Shown here piece after piece: positions 25,861-34,904 of a stretch of DNA of 64,000 nucleotides. A program made the position numbers and the translations under genes. The notes beneath the pieces were generated by a model that was given only the letters and a program-made list of their open reading frames with translations, was not told the origin of the DNA and did no database searches. The stretch spans positions 1-64,000 of the forward strand of contig JAGABT010000012.1 in the NCBI GenBank assembly GCA_017614505.1, written 5' to 3'. Source of the stretch: Selenomonadaceae bacterium (lineage in GTDB: Bacteria; Bacillota; Negativicutes; Selenomonadales; Selenomonadaceae). Positions within the stretch are counted from its first letter, which is position 1. Each line of letters opens with the position of its first letter.

Positions 25861-26895
25861 TTGAACGCAAAAAATTTGAAAATCTGCGCAGGCGTCGGGC
25901 TGGCTGCAGTTCTAATCGGCGGCGGCGCGTACCTCTACTCTGGTACCGACAAGGGCAAGCCCGAATACGCCGTGAAAATCGCTGAGCAGGCTGTTGCCGA
26001 CCACGACAAGGAAAATTTTTATCGCTTTGTCGACGTGGACGGCTTGCTGAACGACAGCTACGGCAGTCTGATTGACGGCTTGACTGATTTCGAGCGCGTT
26101 CTGAACGACGACACGAAAGATGCGCTCAAAAATTTCACTGAGATTTTAAAGACGCCGCTGCTCACGAGTTTGAAAGCCGCCGTCGATTCTTACGTGACTA
26201 CCGGCGACTTCAACGCGCAGAATCACGCCGGAGTTCAGGAACTTTTGACGCGCACCGGTCTTGATAAAATCATATACCGTGGGCTCGACGGCATCGACAT
26301 TAATCCCGCTAACGAGAACAACGCTACTGCCAGAATCAGAATTTACCAGCCGGAACTTTCGCGCGAATTTATTCTGGAAACCGAACTTTCGCGCGGGGAA
26401 AATGGCGCATGGAAAATTGTCCGCCTTAAGAATTTCCAGGAGTTCGTCAACACTCTCACGGAAGTTCGCCGCTCGCAGCTTGACAACTACCTTGAAAAGG
26501 CTGGCGAAATTGCCGGTCGCCATGACGCCACAATTCTCGAAGCGGAACAGCAATATTCAAAACTTGCGGCGTTTGGCGCTCTCAACCAAGACAGCGTTCG
26601 CGCCGAGGTACGCACGCTCATGCTCGACGTTTACAAAAAGGACTGGGAAGAACGCAAGCAGGAACTTTTCGGTCTGTCTGTCCCCAAATCCGCTGAAACG
26701 CTGCAGAATCTCTTCCTGAAAATCTGCGACCTCGAAATAAACTACGCCGACGATTACGCGAAGTGGCTCGATGATAAGCGCCCGTCCACGCTCAAAATCG
26801 CTGAAGACCACCAGCGGCAGTCACAGGCGCTTAAATCCGAGGTCTCAATCCTCCTCCGCAGAATGGCTGGGGGTGAGCGCCTTGTTGAAAATTAA
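25861..26895 (+). CDS. Membrane-anchored protein of unknown function
   Basis: 344 residues from TTG 25861, with GGGAGAG about 8 nt upstream. The N-terminal hydrophobic helix (ICAGVGLAAVLIGGGAYLY) is a signal anchor. A domain resembling DUF2939/DUF4878-type lumenal folds follows (PEYAVKIAEQAVADHDKENFYRFVDVDGLL). The rest is helical with a coiled-coil-like central part. Cys281-like single cysteine only; no catalytic motif is visible. The end overlaps the phosphatase gene start by 14 bp, so the two are coupled. Confidence 0.6.
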   Translation: MNAKNLKICAGVGLAAVLIGGGAYLYSGTDKGKPEYAVKIAEQAVADHDKENFYRFVDVDGLLNDSYGSLIDGLTDFERVLNDDTKDALKNFTEILKTPLLTSLKAAVDSYVTTGDFNAQNHAGVQELLTRTGLDKIIYRGLDGIDINPANENNATARIRIYQPELSREFILETELSRGENGAWKIVRLKNFQEFVNTLTEVRRSQLDNYLEKAGEIAGRHDATILEAEQQYSKLAAFGALNQDSVRAEVRTLMLDVYKKDWEERKQELFGLSVPKSAETLQNLFLKICDLEINYADDYAKWLDDKRPSTLKIAEDHQRQSQALKSEVSILLRRMAGGERLVEN

Positions 26896-27334
26896 TTTCG
26901 TCTGCTTCGGGAATATCTGCCGCTCGCCGATGGCGGAATATGTCATGAAAAATCTCGTCGCGCAGGCGGGCTTGAGCGATAAAATTTCCGTCGAATCTTC
27001 CGGCTGCCACGCGTCTGTTGGCACGCCCATTTCCAGCGGCACCTGCCACGAACTCAAAATCCACGGCGTCCCCTTCGAGCTCCGCACTTTCAGACAGTTC
27101 ACCCGCGCGAATTACCAGAACTGCGATTACATTATCGGTATGGACAAAATGAACGTCCGCGACCTCAAGGAAATTTCCGGCGGCGACCCCGACGGCAAAA
27201 TTTTTCTGATGATGGATTTCGCCGGTGAACACCGCGACGTTGCAGACCCCTACATGACTGACAACTACGCCGCAACCTACAGCGACGTTTCCCGCGCCTG
27301 CGCTGAACTTTTAAAGCGCGTGGCTCAATCGTAA
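26882..27334 (+). CDS. Low-molecular-weight protein tyrosine phosphatase
   Basis: 150 residues. The P-loop CFGNICRSPMAE (C-x5-R-S) opens the protein, and the general-acid Asp is in VADPYMTDNY. Such enzymes dephosphorylate tyrosine kinases (BY-kinases) or arginine phosphates in Firmicutes. TTG 26882 is 8 nt after GGGG; the adjacent TTG 26885 and GTG 26873 are alternatives. It is coupled to the anchored unknown protein upstream. No cognate kinase is in the window. Confidence 0.92.
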   Translation: MLKINFVCFGNICRSPMAEYVMKNLVAQAGLSDKISVESSGCHASVGTPISSGTCHELKIHGVPFELRTFRQFTRANYQNCDYIIGMDKMNVRDLKEISGGDPDGKIFLMMDFAGEHRDVADPYMTDNYAATYSDVSRACAELLKRVAQS

Positions 27335-27403
27335 GCTGGAGATTCGTCGGCGTTTGTGAATCAAAATACTCTGCGCGAATTTCCCACGGCAATTAGCAGA
27401 ATT

Positions 27404-28294
27404 TCATTCATAAGCCAGCATTTGTTCCATGTTTGTATTCAGCTCCGCCAGATAATTTTTCAAATCCTCGGCAACTTCGGGGTTGCGCAGCGCAAATTCG
27501 ATATTCGCCTGCAGAAATCCAATTTTCGTGCCGACATCGTAGCGGTGTCCCTTGAAAACGTAAGCGTACATCGCCTCATCTCTGGCAAGCCGCTTTAAAG
27601 AATCCGTCAGCTGAATTTCGCCATTCGCGCCTGGCGTCTGATTCTCCAGATAATCAAAAATTGCCGGCGTCAAAATGTATCGCCCCAGAATCGCGATATT
27701 GCTTGGCGCATTTTCTTTTGCCGGTTTTTCAACCAAATCGCGAACCTTGTAAACGTCGTCGTCCACGTGGCGGCAGTCGACAATTCCGTAGCGGTGTACG
27801 ACTTCCGGCGAAACTTCCTGCACGCCCAGAATCGAAGTCTTGTACTCGTTGAAAACTTCAACCATCTGCTGAAGTACCGGCTTTTTGGAAACTACCACGT
27901 CGTCGCCCAGCAGTACCGCAAAAGGCTCGTCGCCGATAAAGTGGCTCGCCGTCAAAACCGCGTGTCCCAGTCCCAGCGGCTGTTTCTGCCGGATAAAGTG
28001 TATGTTCGCAATTTCCGAAATTGATTTGACCATCGCCAGCCAGTCCGATTTGCCCGCTTTTTCCAGCTCCATTTCCAGTTCGATTGAGCGGTCGAAATGA
28101 TCTTCGATTGAGCGCTTGCTCCTGCCCGTGACGATTATTATATCTTCGACGCCCGCCGCCGCGGCTTCTTCGATTATGTACTGGATTGTCGGCTTGTCGA
28201 CGATTGGCAGCATTTCTTTCGGCTGAGCCTTCGTCGCCGGCAGAAATCTGGTGCCGAGCCCCGCCGCCGGTATCACTGCTTTTCGCAATTTCAT
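27404..28294 (-). CDS. galU: UTP-glucose-1-phosphate uridylyltransferase
   Basis: Makes UDP-glucose for surface polysaccharides. It shows the nucleotidyltransferase signature AVIPAAGLGTRFLPATKAQPKEM, VLLGDDVV for the metal site, EKPAKENAPSNIAILGRYIL and GEIQLTDSL. ATG 28294 follows GGAGGG at 5 nt. 296 residues. It is monocistronic with its own promoter. Confidence 0.96.
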   Translation of the reverse strand: MKLRKAVIPAAGLGTRFLPATKAQPKEMLPIVDKPTIQYIIEEAAAAGVEDIIIVTGRSKRSIEDHFDRSIELEMELEKAGKSDWLAMVKSISEIANIHFIRQKQPLGLGHAVLTASHFIGDEPFAVLLGDDVVVSKKPVLQQMVEVFNEYKTSILGVQEVSPEVVHRYGIVDCRHVDDDVYKVRDLVEKPAKENAPSNIAILGRYILTPAIFDYLENQTPGANGEIQLTDSLKRLARDEAMYAYVFKGHRYDVGTKIGFLQANIEFALRNPEVAEDLKNYLAELNTNMEQMLAYE

Positions 28295-28328
28295 ACAGAC
28301 CCTCCGTTCGTGAAATTTTTTCGCGGAT

Positions 28329-28358
28329 ATTATAAGCACAGGCGGGATTTTTTTTCAA
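28329..28358 (-). promoter_or_regulatory. galU: Predicted galU promoter
   Basis: Minus strand TTGAAA (28353-28358), an 18-bp spacer, TATAAT (28329-28334). Confidence 0.65.
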
Positions 28359-28359
28359 G

Positions 28360-28388
28360 TTGACGCCGCAATTTTTGCTGATTATAAT
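28360..28388 (+). promoter_or_regulatory. Predicted promoter of the GrpE-like/Hsp70-like operon
   Basis: TTGACG (28360-28365), a 17-bp spacer, TATAAT (28383-28388), 45 bp upstream of the first gene. No CIRCE-type inverted repeat is visible around it, so heat-shock control through HrcA is not suggested. Confidence 0.75.
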
Positions 28389-28433
28389 TTAAATGTTGTG
28401 CATTTGCAGATTTTAGTTGGGGGTGGCTCAAAA

Positions 28434-30101
28434 TTGGACAACCAGTTTAATTTGACAGGATTTGAACGCTTGAAGGTGGATTTGCTCTTTCACCTGACGG
28501 GCGGCGTACTGGTGCGGCAGAATTTTTCCTACGGGCAGCAGCGCGACTATTACATCATGGAAATTTACGGGGACGCAAAACGCCTGAAAGAGTTCGCTGA
28601 ATTTGGCAAAGACTACCGGCGAATTTCAGAATACATTTTCCCGAACGCGCCGGAAAAAATTCGCGCCAGAAAATTTTTTATTGAGCTCCTTGCCAGCTGC
28701 GTGATGATGGAACAGCTCTATCTGGCGGAGGATTATTCTCTGGCGGTCGACGAAATACAAATGCGCAATGCCAGCCTTGACCGCTGCAATTTTTCCGACG
28801 TCGAACTGGAAAATGAAACTGCCCGCGAATTTGAACGCTTCCACCGCCGCTACGTGCAGGGACTGAGCGAAAACGACTACAATTCTTTCCTGACGCTGCT
28901 CAGAAAATTCGAGGAGCCGTTCCTGACGCTGGCTGATACCGTCGTAAAGGACGCCCTCAAACGTCAAAAACCCTCCGGCAGTGCCAGCCGCCGCTCTGAA
29001 CGCGAAGCGGAACGCCGCGATATTTTCCTGCGCCTCTGCGAAAAATTATCCGTCCCGCAAACCGACAGAATTATCTTCAAGCTCAAACTCGACGCGCTGA
29101 TTGAAATTCAGATAACCAACGGCGAGTTCCTCGACTTCTTCGACAGCCTCGAAGCCGGCTGGAGCGAGAAATTTCCTCAATACGCCTACTGCGACGAAGT
29201 TAAAGAATACGCCCGCCAGAAAAAAAATATCTGCATTGTCATTTTCGGCAACAAAGTCAGCGCGATTCGCGACGAAAAAGTTCTGTTCGACCTGCTTGCC
29301 TCCGCCAACGTCAAAATCGCCCTGGCTAACGGCGCAACCAATCCTGACGACCTGCGCGAAAAAATCAGCCACCAGACCAATCAGCTCTCGCGAAACATTC
29401 AAAATTTCTTCGGCGACAGCCGCAAAAAAATCATGCGCGAATACCTTCTCGAACGCAGCGAAAATTTTGGCTTGAACTTCCAGAGCGAACTCACGCCTTA
29501 CAAGCCGGAACTCCTTTACCTGAACGACATCATTCTTGAGGAAATTGCCCGCCGCGATAAGAGCAACGCGAACGGCAAGGCGCGCATTCGCACGGATCAA
29601 AACGTCGAGAGCGACGTTGACAAGGTTACCAAAAAATACGAAATGATTGTCGCGCAGAAGGATTCGGAAATTTACAACCTGCAGCGCGACCTCGCCTACT
29701 ACGAAAGTTTGAAGTCGCAGGATTTCCGCAGCGATTTTTCGCAGTACTCCAAGGCTCTGCGCGAAATTTTCCAGGGACTGTGCGACGGCAAGTACGGCGC
29801 CCCGCTTAACGAGCTCTTTCTCATGCACCTCGGCGCCAGCGAAATTACGCCGGAAAAAGTCAGAACTTCGATTCAAAATCTGCTCTTCATTTTCAACAAC
29901 CTCGGCATAACCCCCTACGAAACTAAAAAGCTCGGCAGGAAAATCAAATTCACGTCCGACGACGCAAATGTAAACTATTCCGTGAACGAAAAGGAAATTA
30001 AGGAAGGTCTTAATGAAGGCGTCCTCAAGTACCCAGGCTGGCGCTACAAGGGCGAGGATTTGGTTCTTCCGCTGATTTCCATGAAAAAGGAGGAAGATTA
30101 A
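28434..30101 (+). CDS. Long protein with C-terminal GrpE-like module, partner of a variant Hsp70
   Basis: About 555 residues from TTG 28434 (GGGGGTGG 7 nt upstream). Residues 1-380 are mostly helical and charged and not recognised. From about residue 390 the architecture resembles GrpE, the Hsp70 nucleotide-exchange factor: a coiled coil (KKYEMIVAQKDSEIYNLQRD), a helical bundle, then a small beta domain (NNLGITPYETKKLGRKIKF, and GVLKYPGWRYKGEDLVLPLI matching the G-x-V...GY...RVLRPA pattern). GrpE proteins are about 180-200 residues, so this one has a large extra N-terminal domain. The stop is 1 bp before the Hsp70-like gene. A dedicated exchange factor is an inference. Confidence 0.6.
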   Translation: MDNQFNLTGFERLKVDLLFHLTGGVLVRQNFSYGQQRDYYIMEIYGDAKRLKEFAEFGKDYRRISEYIFPNAPEKIRARKFFIELLASCVMMEQLYLAEDYSLAVDEIQMRNASLDRCNFSDVELENETAREFERFHRRYVQGLSENDYNSFLTLLRKFEEPFLTLADTVVKDALKRQKPSGSASRRSEREAERRDIFLRLCEKLSVPQTDRIIFKLKLDALIEIQITNGEFLDFFDSLEAGWSEKFPQYAYCDEVKEYARQKKNICIVIFGNKVSAIRDEKVLFDLLASANVKIALANGATNPDDLREKISHQTNQLSRNIQNFFGDSRKKIMREYLLERSENFGLNFQSELTPYKPELLYLNDIILEEIARRDKSNANGKARIRTDQNVESDVDKVTKKYEMIVAQKDSEIYNLQRDLAYYESLKSQDFRSDFSQYSKALREIFQGLCDGKYGAPLNELFLMHLGASEITPEKVRTSIQNLLFIFNNLGITPYETKKLGRKIKFTSDDANVNYSVNEKEIKEGLNEGVLKYPGWRYKGEDLVLPLISMKKEED

Positions 30102-30102
30102 C

Positions 30103-31827
30103 TTGAACGGCGACGCAAATGTTCAGTCAAATATTCACGTGGGAATTGATTTGGGTACGACCAACACGGTAATGGCGACCTGCAAAAAGCCCAAGTACGG
30201 AATTTTGAAGTCTATGGTTCACCCTATCAATCAGTACGTGACAGCGACGCGCGTTGACAGGAATTTTTACCTGCCAAGCGTGCTTTTTTTCGATACCGAT
30301 GAAGTCAAAGTCGGAATGTACGCGCACGACCGCAAAAGTTTTGGCGCCGACAAGCGCATTCTCTACAATACCAAAATTGATATGGGACGCAACGTCGAAT
30401 ACGCCAACAATTACACGCCGGTTGAGGCAGCTTCTGAAATTCTGAAGGTCTGCTACGACACGATTCGCCGGACGATTATGATGCGAGGCGATGACGTTTT
30501 CCCCGACGTCACAATTACCGTGCCCGCGTCTTTCCGCCAGAATCAAATCAGCGATACCGTAAGGGCAGCCAACCTCGCCGGATTCAAAAAAGTTTCAATC
30601 CTCGAAGAGCCGGTTGCCGCCCTTTACAGCTACATCAACGACCAGATTCTTTCCGGCGATTCGGACACGATTGACTTCACCGAGACCAAACGCATGATGG
30701 TTTACGACATTGGCGGCGGCACCTGCGATATTTGCGTTGTCGATTTGCAGATTGACAGGAACGGCGTCTACGACATTCACTTTGTTATAACCGGCAGGTA
30801 TACTGAGTTCGGCGGCAACGATTTCGATGAACAGGTTGCCATTGGCGTTCTGAACAAGCTTTTCCAGCGCTATCAGATTCCAGATTCGGCTATCGAGTCG
30901 CCGGAAATTCGCAACGATCTGGTGACGCAGATTATGCCGTTCTGCGAGGCGTACAAAAAATGGTACAGCACGCAGCTGAGTATGGGCTACGACGAAGATT
31001 CGATTACCAATGTCACTTTCGGGAAGCTGGCAAAATTTCTTGACCACGAAAATGTTGAGCTCGACGTTACCTACAAGGAATACCAGGAATACACGCAGAT
31101 GTTTTTCAGCGACGATTACCGGCACCCGAAGCGAGATTTGACGGATAAACTGCGCGATAAGCACGTTATTAAGCCGGTGCATGAACTGCTGAAAAAATTG
31201 AAGTCGATGGGCGAGCGCGGAATTGACTGCGTGTTCCTTACCGGCGGAATGTCGGAATACCTGCCGATAAAAACCGCGCTGGAAAAATTCTGCAAATGTC
31301 CTGTGTTAAAAGCCGAAAATCCTATGGACGCCGTGGCTTTGGGCGCGGCAATGTCCAAATTTATCACCGCCAAAATTCACAAGGAAAAAATGGTCGATAT
31401 AAGCGACGAGGATACCAGCGCGGAAACTTATGAACCTTTCGAGGAGGCGCCGGAAATTTCAGCCGCTCCGCAGAAAGACGAACGTCCGCGCCTGGCTGAA
31501 GCAATTTTTATCGACGTGGAAAATCAGCTGCCGATGAAAATTATCGACGCTAACGTAGCAATTCCCTGCCAGGGTGAAGTCGAACACGATTTCCACGTAG
31601 GTTCCAACGGCGTCAGATTCCACCTGTTCGCCGGTCAAAGCCAGTGGGATCCCGAAATGCGTATCCTCTACGACTACGCGCAAACTTTTAACTCGCTGGT
31701 TGAGCCGAATACCGTCGCTCGTATCAGCTACGAAATTGACGAAGACCGTTTTCTGAAAATGAAACTGCACCTGCAGGACGCGCGCCGTCAGGTTTTCGAT
31801 TTGACTGTGGATACCGTGGAAAAATAA
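30103..31827 (+). CDS. Variant Hsp70 (DnaK-like) ATPase without a lid domain
   Basis: 574 residues from TTG 30103 (AAGGAGG upstream). The Hsp70 nucleotide-binding domain is clear: GIDLGTTNTVMA (phosphate 1), VTITVPASFRQNQ, ILEEPVAALYSYI, YDIGGGTCDICVVDL (phosphate 2, near residue 201), VFLTGGMSEYLPI (adenosine) and MDAVALGAAMSKF. A C-terminal stretch of about 105 residues (FIDVENQLPMKIIDANVAIP onward) resembles the substrate-binding beta domain, but the helical lid and C-terminal tail are missing. Differences from housekeeping DnaK suggest a specialised client. It lies between a GrpE-like protein and a helical protein. Confidence 0.88.
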   Translation: MNGDANVQSNIHVGIDLGTTNTVMATCKKPKYGILKSMVHPINQYVTATRVDRNFYLPSVLFFDTDEVKVGMYAHDRKSFGADKRILYNTKIDMGRNVEYANNYTPVEAASEILKVCYDTIRRTIMMRGDDVFPDVTITVPASFRQNQISDTVRAANLAGFKKVSILEEPVAALYSYINDQILSGDSDTIDFTETKRMMVYDIGGGTCDICVVDLQIDRNGVYDIHFVITGRYTEFGGNDFDEQVAIGVLNKLFQRYQIPDSAIESPEIRNDLVTQIMPFCEAYKKWYSTQLSMGYDEDSITNVTFGKLAKFLDHENVELDVTYKEYQEYTQMFFSDDYRHPKRDLTDKLRDKHVIKPVHELLKKLKSMGERGIDCVFLTGGMSEYLPIKTALEKFCKCPVLKAENPMDAVALGAAMSKFITAKIHKEKMVDISDEDTSAETYEPFEEAPEISAAPQKDERPRLAEAIFIDVENQLPMKIIDANVAIPCQGEVEHDFHVGSNGVRFHLFAGQSQWDPEMRILYDYAQTFNSLVEPNTVARISYEIDEDRFLKMKLHLQDARRQVFDLTVDTVEK

Positions 31828-31848
31828 ATCAATCAAAAGGTGAGTGCC

Positions 31849-33438
31849 ATGAATAATCTTGGAGAAGCTTTTGAAGGTCTCAACATGGAGGACTTTCCCG
31901 AAGCGACAGCCGAAATTAAAAGTAATGACAGGAGCATAACGACCGGCAGAACTATCGTAAACATGAAGAGCAACCAGCTTTTCACTGGTCAGTTTGAAAA
32001 ATCCGATTTGGACGAGTTCAGCGCGCTGTGGCAGATTTTCCGCGACAATCCTACCATGCAGCTGCGCGACCTTAAAAACAAATTCATGCAGCTTTCGCGC
32101 GCCATGATTCGCAACTACCACGGCGAAGTTTGCCCGATTGAAGTCATGCTGTACACGTCGAATATTGCGGCGCACCTTTTTGTAAACAAGCGCCTCGTCT
32201 CCGATATTGCGGACGTTGTTTACCTTGTCTACCGCGAGAACGAAAATTTTCTCAGCTCGATTGAGCACATTCTCAGGGTCTGGAAGTGGGAGCAGGCGAT
32301 AACCGTCTGCGAAATTGCCGTAGGAAAAATTGGCGACGTGAATCTGTTGCGCTACATTTACGACAACTTCCACTATCAGGAGGAAGTCAGCTACGGTTGT
32401 TTCTGCGCGCTCATGGAGTCGAAGAATGAAGAGTTCGTGCCGGAAATTCTCAGCATGATTCATGACTTGAGCGGCACGCACGCTGATAAGCAGATTGGCA
32501 ACATTTTCAAGAAAAATTTCGCGCTGAACTTCCCAGAAGATTTCGCGCGGCTCAATCCCGAACGGTTCCGCGATTCCAAAATTTACGTGCAGAAACTCAT
32601 TCGCGACATGGTTAATCCCAAATCCAGCAACTTCGCCGAGAAATACCGAATTGCCAGCAGCGGCGAAGAAAAAAAATCCGTCATTATCGAAGCAATTAAC
32701 CGCGTGACGAGGGACGACGACCGCTCCAGCAGTCTGTACGACGCGCTGAATGTTCTCCGCTCGGCGTCAAGCGAAAATATCAGCGAACAGCTTTTCAAAA
32801 GCCTGGGGCTCAAAGGGAATTTCGCGCAGCGCCCTAAGGAAATTGTGAACGCCGTGATTTGCAACTACTTCGGCTACGTCAATTACCCGTCGGCGAATCG
32901 AGCCTTTGTCGAACTTGAGCAGACCAGCGACCATTACGCGGCGTCGCGGGCGGCGCTTTTCTATCAGGGCAGGCTCGACAGTGACGAGCTCATTAAAAAT
33001 TTCCTGTCCGAAACCCGCCCCGACCAGATTCGCTCCTACCTTGCCTGCTTCTGGAATTTGCACGAGAGACTTCCGGCAGTCCGCGCCAGCGCCGTCAAGT
33101 ACCTCAGCGGAAATTTGTCCGACGATAAACTTTCTGCCGCTATCACGAATTATTTTCAAATGATTCAGCGCTTCCCGCACCTCTACGACCCGCAGGTCGG
33201 CGAACTCATTAAAAACTGGTTCGGCTACGGCACGGTTTTCGGCAACGCCCGCATTCGCCTGCAGGATCAGTCCACCTGCCTCAATATTATCAATAATATT
33301 ATCGACAGCGCCAACTACAAAAAGTACGAGGCGTTCCTCTACTACGTCGCCGAGGAGGCGCCAGATTTCAAGGCGGCGATTTGCAACCTCGCGCGCAATA
33401 TTCTCAAAAAACTCCGCCGTACTACGATTAAAGCTTGA
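31849..33438 (+). CDS. All-helical protein of the variant Hsp70 operon, unknown function
   Basis: About 529 residues from ATG 31849 (AAAGGTG upstream), 21 bp after the Hsp70-like gene. After a disordered first 50 residues it is predicted by eye to be helical throughout, with helix-turn-helix pairs such as FKAAICNLARNILKKL and VRASAVKYLSGNLSDDKLSAAI reminiscent of HEAT or ARM repeats. No J-domain HPD motif, catalytic motif, signal or membrane helix is visible. Position and cotranscription suggest a client adaptor or the client itself; this is not shown by sequence. Repeat copy D follows. Confidence 0.6.
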   Translation: MNNLGEAFEGLNMEDFPEATAEIKSNDRSITTGRTIVNMKSNQLFTGQFEKSDLDEFSALWQIFRDNPTMQLRDLKNKFMQLSRAMIRNYHGEVCPIEVMLYTSNIAAHLFVNKRLVSDIADVVYLVYRENENFLSSIEHILRVWKWEQAITVCEIAVGKIGDVNLLRYIYDNFHYQEEVSYGCFCALMESKNEEFVPEILSMIHDLSGTHADKQIGNIFKKNFALNFPEDFARLNPERFRDSKIYVQKLIRDMVNPKSSNFAEKYRIASSGEEKKSVIIEAINRVTRDDDRSSSLYDALNVLRSASSENISEQLFKSLGLKGNFAQRPKEIVNAVICNYFGYVNYPSANRAFVELEQTSDHYAASRAALFYQGRLDSDELIKNFLSETRPDQIRSYLACFWNLHERLPAVRASAVKYLSGNLSDDKLSAAITNYFQMIQRFPHLYDPQVGELIKNWFGYGTVFGNARIRLQDQSTCLNIINNIIDSANYKKYEAFLYYVAEEAPDFKAAICNLARNILKKLRRTTIKA

Positions 33439-33448
33439 CGTTATGCTT

Positions 33449-33632
33449 AACTTTCTTTCTGGTGCAGAATGCAAATGCGAGGAGTACGAGCATTTGCTTA
33501 GTTACAAAGAAAGACAGCCCGCTGCGGAAAGCACGCCTTGCTACGCAAGCCGCGCACACATCCAGCGAATGGCGCGGGCGGCGCAAGCAGGTGCTCACCA
33601 GTTCGCACTTGCACCATGGGGCGCTTCTTTTT
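33449..33632 (+). repeat. Three-stem intergenic repeat, copy D (type I, expanded)
   Basis: The longest copy. Each of the three stems is interrupted by an insertion that itself forms a hairpin: GCAAATGC/GCATTTGC (33471-33497) in stem 1, CTTGC/GCAAG (33537-33549) in stem 2, and GCAAG/CTTGC (33583-33612) in stem 3. Conserved blocks between the insertions (TTACAAAGAAAG, CAGCCCGCTGC, CGAATGGCGCGGGCGGCGC, CCATGGGGCGCTTC) match copy B. It ends in a T-tract. Confidence 0.8.
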
Positions 33633-33641
33633 GTTAGGTAG

Positions 33642-34784
33642 TTAAAAGTTTTTCTTGATAATGTAGAAAAGTCTTGAGCCTGGCGTGACGCCGGTGAAGT
33701 GCGTAATTGCCGCGTCGATACCATTCGCCAGAATGTAGTTTTGAATTTCAACGGCTTCGGTGTCGCCGTCGTAGTCGAACTTGAAGGCGGCGGCAGCAAC
33801 TTTGCCCAGCGCCTCTGGATTGATGTCGTGAGTGGCAAGCTGATTCGCCGGATAAATAATTCTGTCCTCCGGCGCAAGTTTACGCTTTGGGTTCCGCCCG
33901 ACGCGAATAACTTCGTCCGAAAGATACGCGTTGGAAAATCTTTTTTCAACCTGCTCAACGTAGCGCCGGTGGCTCGCCGGAGCGAATCTGTACTTAGCAA
34001 TTAGCAGCGCCGAAGTTTCCGCCCAGACGTCGCGCGCAGTCTGCAGAATTTCGTTGACGTGGATAGCATTGGCGATGTCGTTAATTCCGCGCTGGTACGC
34101 AAGGTAGGCAATCGCCGCGTGACCGGTGTTGACCGTGAAAATTTTCCTGTCGATATACGCGTTGAGATTGTCAACCAGCGTCAGACCTTTAATCTGCGAA
34201 AGGTCGCCGATAACGCCGCGCGAATCCACGTCCCATTCGGCAAATTCCTCGACGGTTACCATGAGTTTCTCGCCGTAGGGCTGATCGGGAACGATTCTGT
34301 CGACGGCGGCGTCAGGAAAACCGACGAGTTTATCAAGTTCGTTTTTAACTTCGTCCGTCAGTTTCGCGTAGACGAAATTTTTCAGCGTGGTTGAACTGCC
34401 AAACATATTTTCGCAGGCGATGACGTTCAGCGGCTTTTTATTCGTGGCGATTCGTTTCTTCAATCCTTCCGCAAGATTCGACGCGATGTACTTCAGCGAA
34501 TTTGGACCAATCGCCGTGGTGACAATATCCGCCTCGGCAATGGCGTCGACAACGGCGTCAACGGCAACGTCGTCCCTGTCGCTGTCAATCGCGCTGATGT
34601 TATCGACGAGAATTTTTTCAGATGAACCGGCAATTTGCACGTTGTACTTGCCGAGATTGTTAATGTCGTCAACCAGCTGGTCGATAATGTCGATAAAAGT
34701 CACGTGGTAGCCAGCCTTGCTCAGCAGCAAGCCGATAAACCCGCGCCCGATATTGCCCGCGCCGAAGTGTACAGCATTTTTCAT
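33642..34784 (-). CDS. mtlD: Mannitol-1-phosphate 5-dehydrogenase
   Basis: Oxidises mannitol 1-phosphate to fructose 6-phosphate with NAD+. The NAD loop is HFGAGNIGRGFIG; ACENMFGSS and VDRIVPDQPYGEKLMVTVE are characteristic of the MtlD branch; the catalytic Lys region is in VNTGHAAIAYLAYQRG. 380 residues. The usual mannitol PTS genes (mtlA, mtlF) are absent; it stands alone with its own promoter. Confidence 0.93.
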   Translation of the reverse strand: MKNAVHFGAGNIGRGFIGLLLSKAGYHVTFIDIIDQLVDDINNLGKYNVQIAGSSEKILVDNISAIDSDRDDVAVDAVVDAIAEADIVTTAIGPNSLKYIASNLAEGLKKRIATNKKPLNVIACENMFGSSTTLKNFVYAKLTDEVKNELDKLVGFPDAAVDRIVPDQPYGEKLMVTVEEFAEWDVDSRGVIGDLSQIKGLTLVDNLNAYIDRKIFTVNTGHAAIAYLAYQRGINDIANAIHVNEILQTARDVWAETSALLIAKYRFAPASHRRYVEQVEKRFSNAYLSDEVIRVGRNPKRKLAPEDRIIYPANQLATHDINPEALGKVAAAAFKFDYDGDTEAVEIQNYILANGIDAAITHFTGVTPGSRLFYIIKKNF

Positions 34785-34812
34785 AGTAAAGCCTCCTTAA
34801 TCCATTCCAGGA

Positions 34813-34842
34813 ATTATAGATTAATTGAGGCGGCGGTGTAAA
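34813..34842 (-). promoter_or_regulatory. mtlD: Predicted mtlD promoter
   Basis: Minus strand TTTACA (34837-34842), an 18-bp spacer, TATAAT (34813-34818), 28 bp upstream of the start. Confidence 0.65.
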
Positions 34843-34847
34843 GCAAT

Positions 34848-34876
34848 TTGACTGTGAAAAAATTTTTCCGTACAAT
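34848..34876 (+). promoter_or_regulatory. Predicted promoter of the MalY-type gene
   Basis: TTGACT (34848-34853), a 17-bp spacer, TACAAT (34871-34876). Confidence 0.7.
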
Positions 34877-34904
34877 TACTGGCAAAATCACTGGGGGAAT
34901 TTGC

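Noticed and set aside
31459..32481. 340-codon minus-strand frame
   Set aside because: Antisense to the Hsp70-like gene and its downstream partner; no motif and no start signal.
33435..33641. Plus-strand frames of 64-68 codons after the Hsp70 operon
   Set aside because: They consist of repeat copy D.
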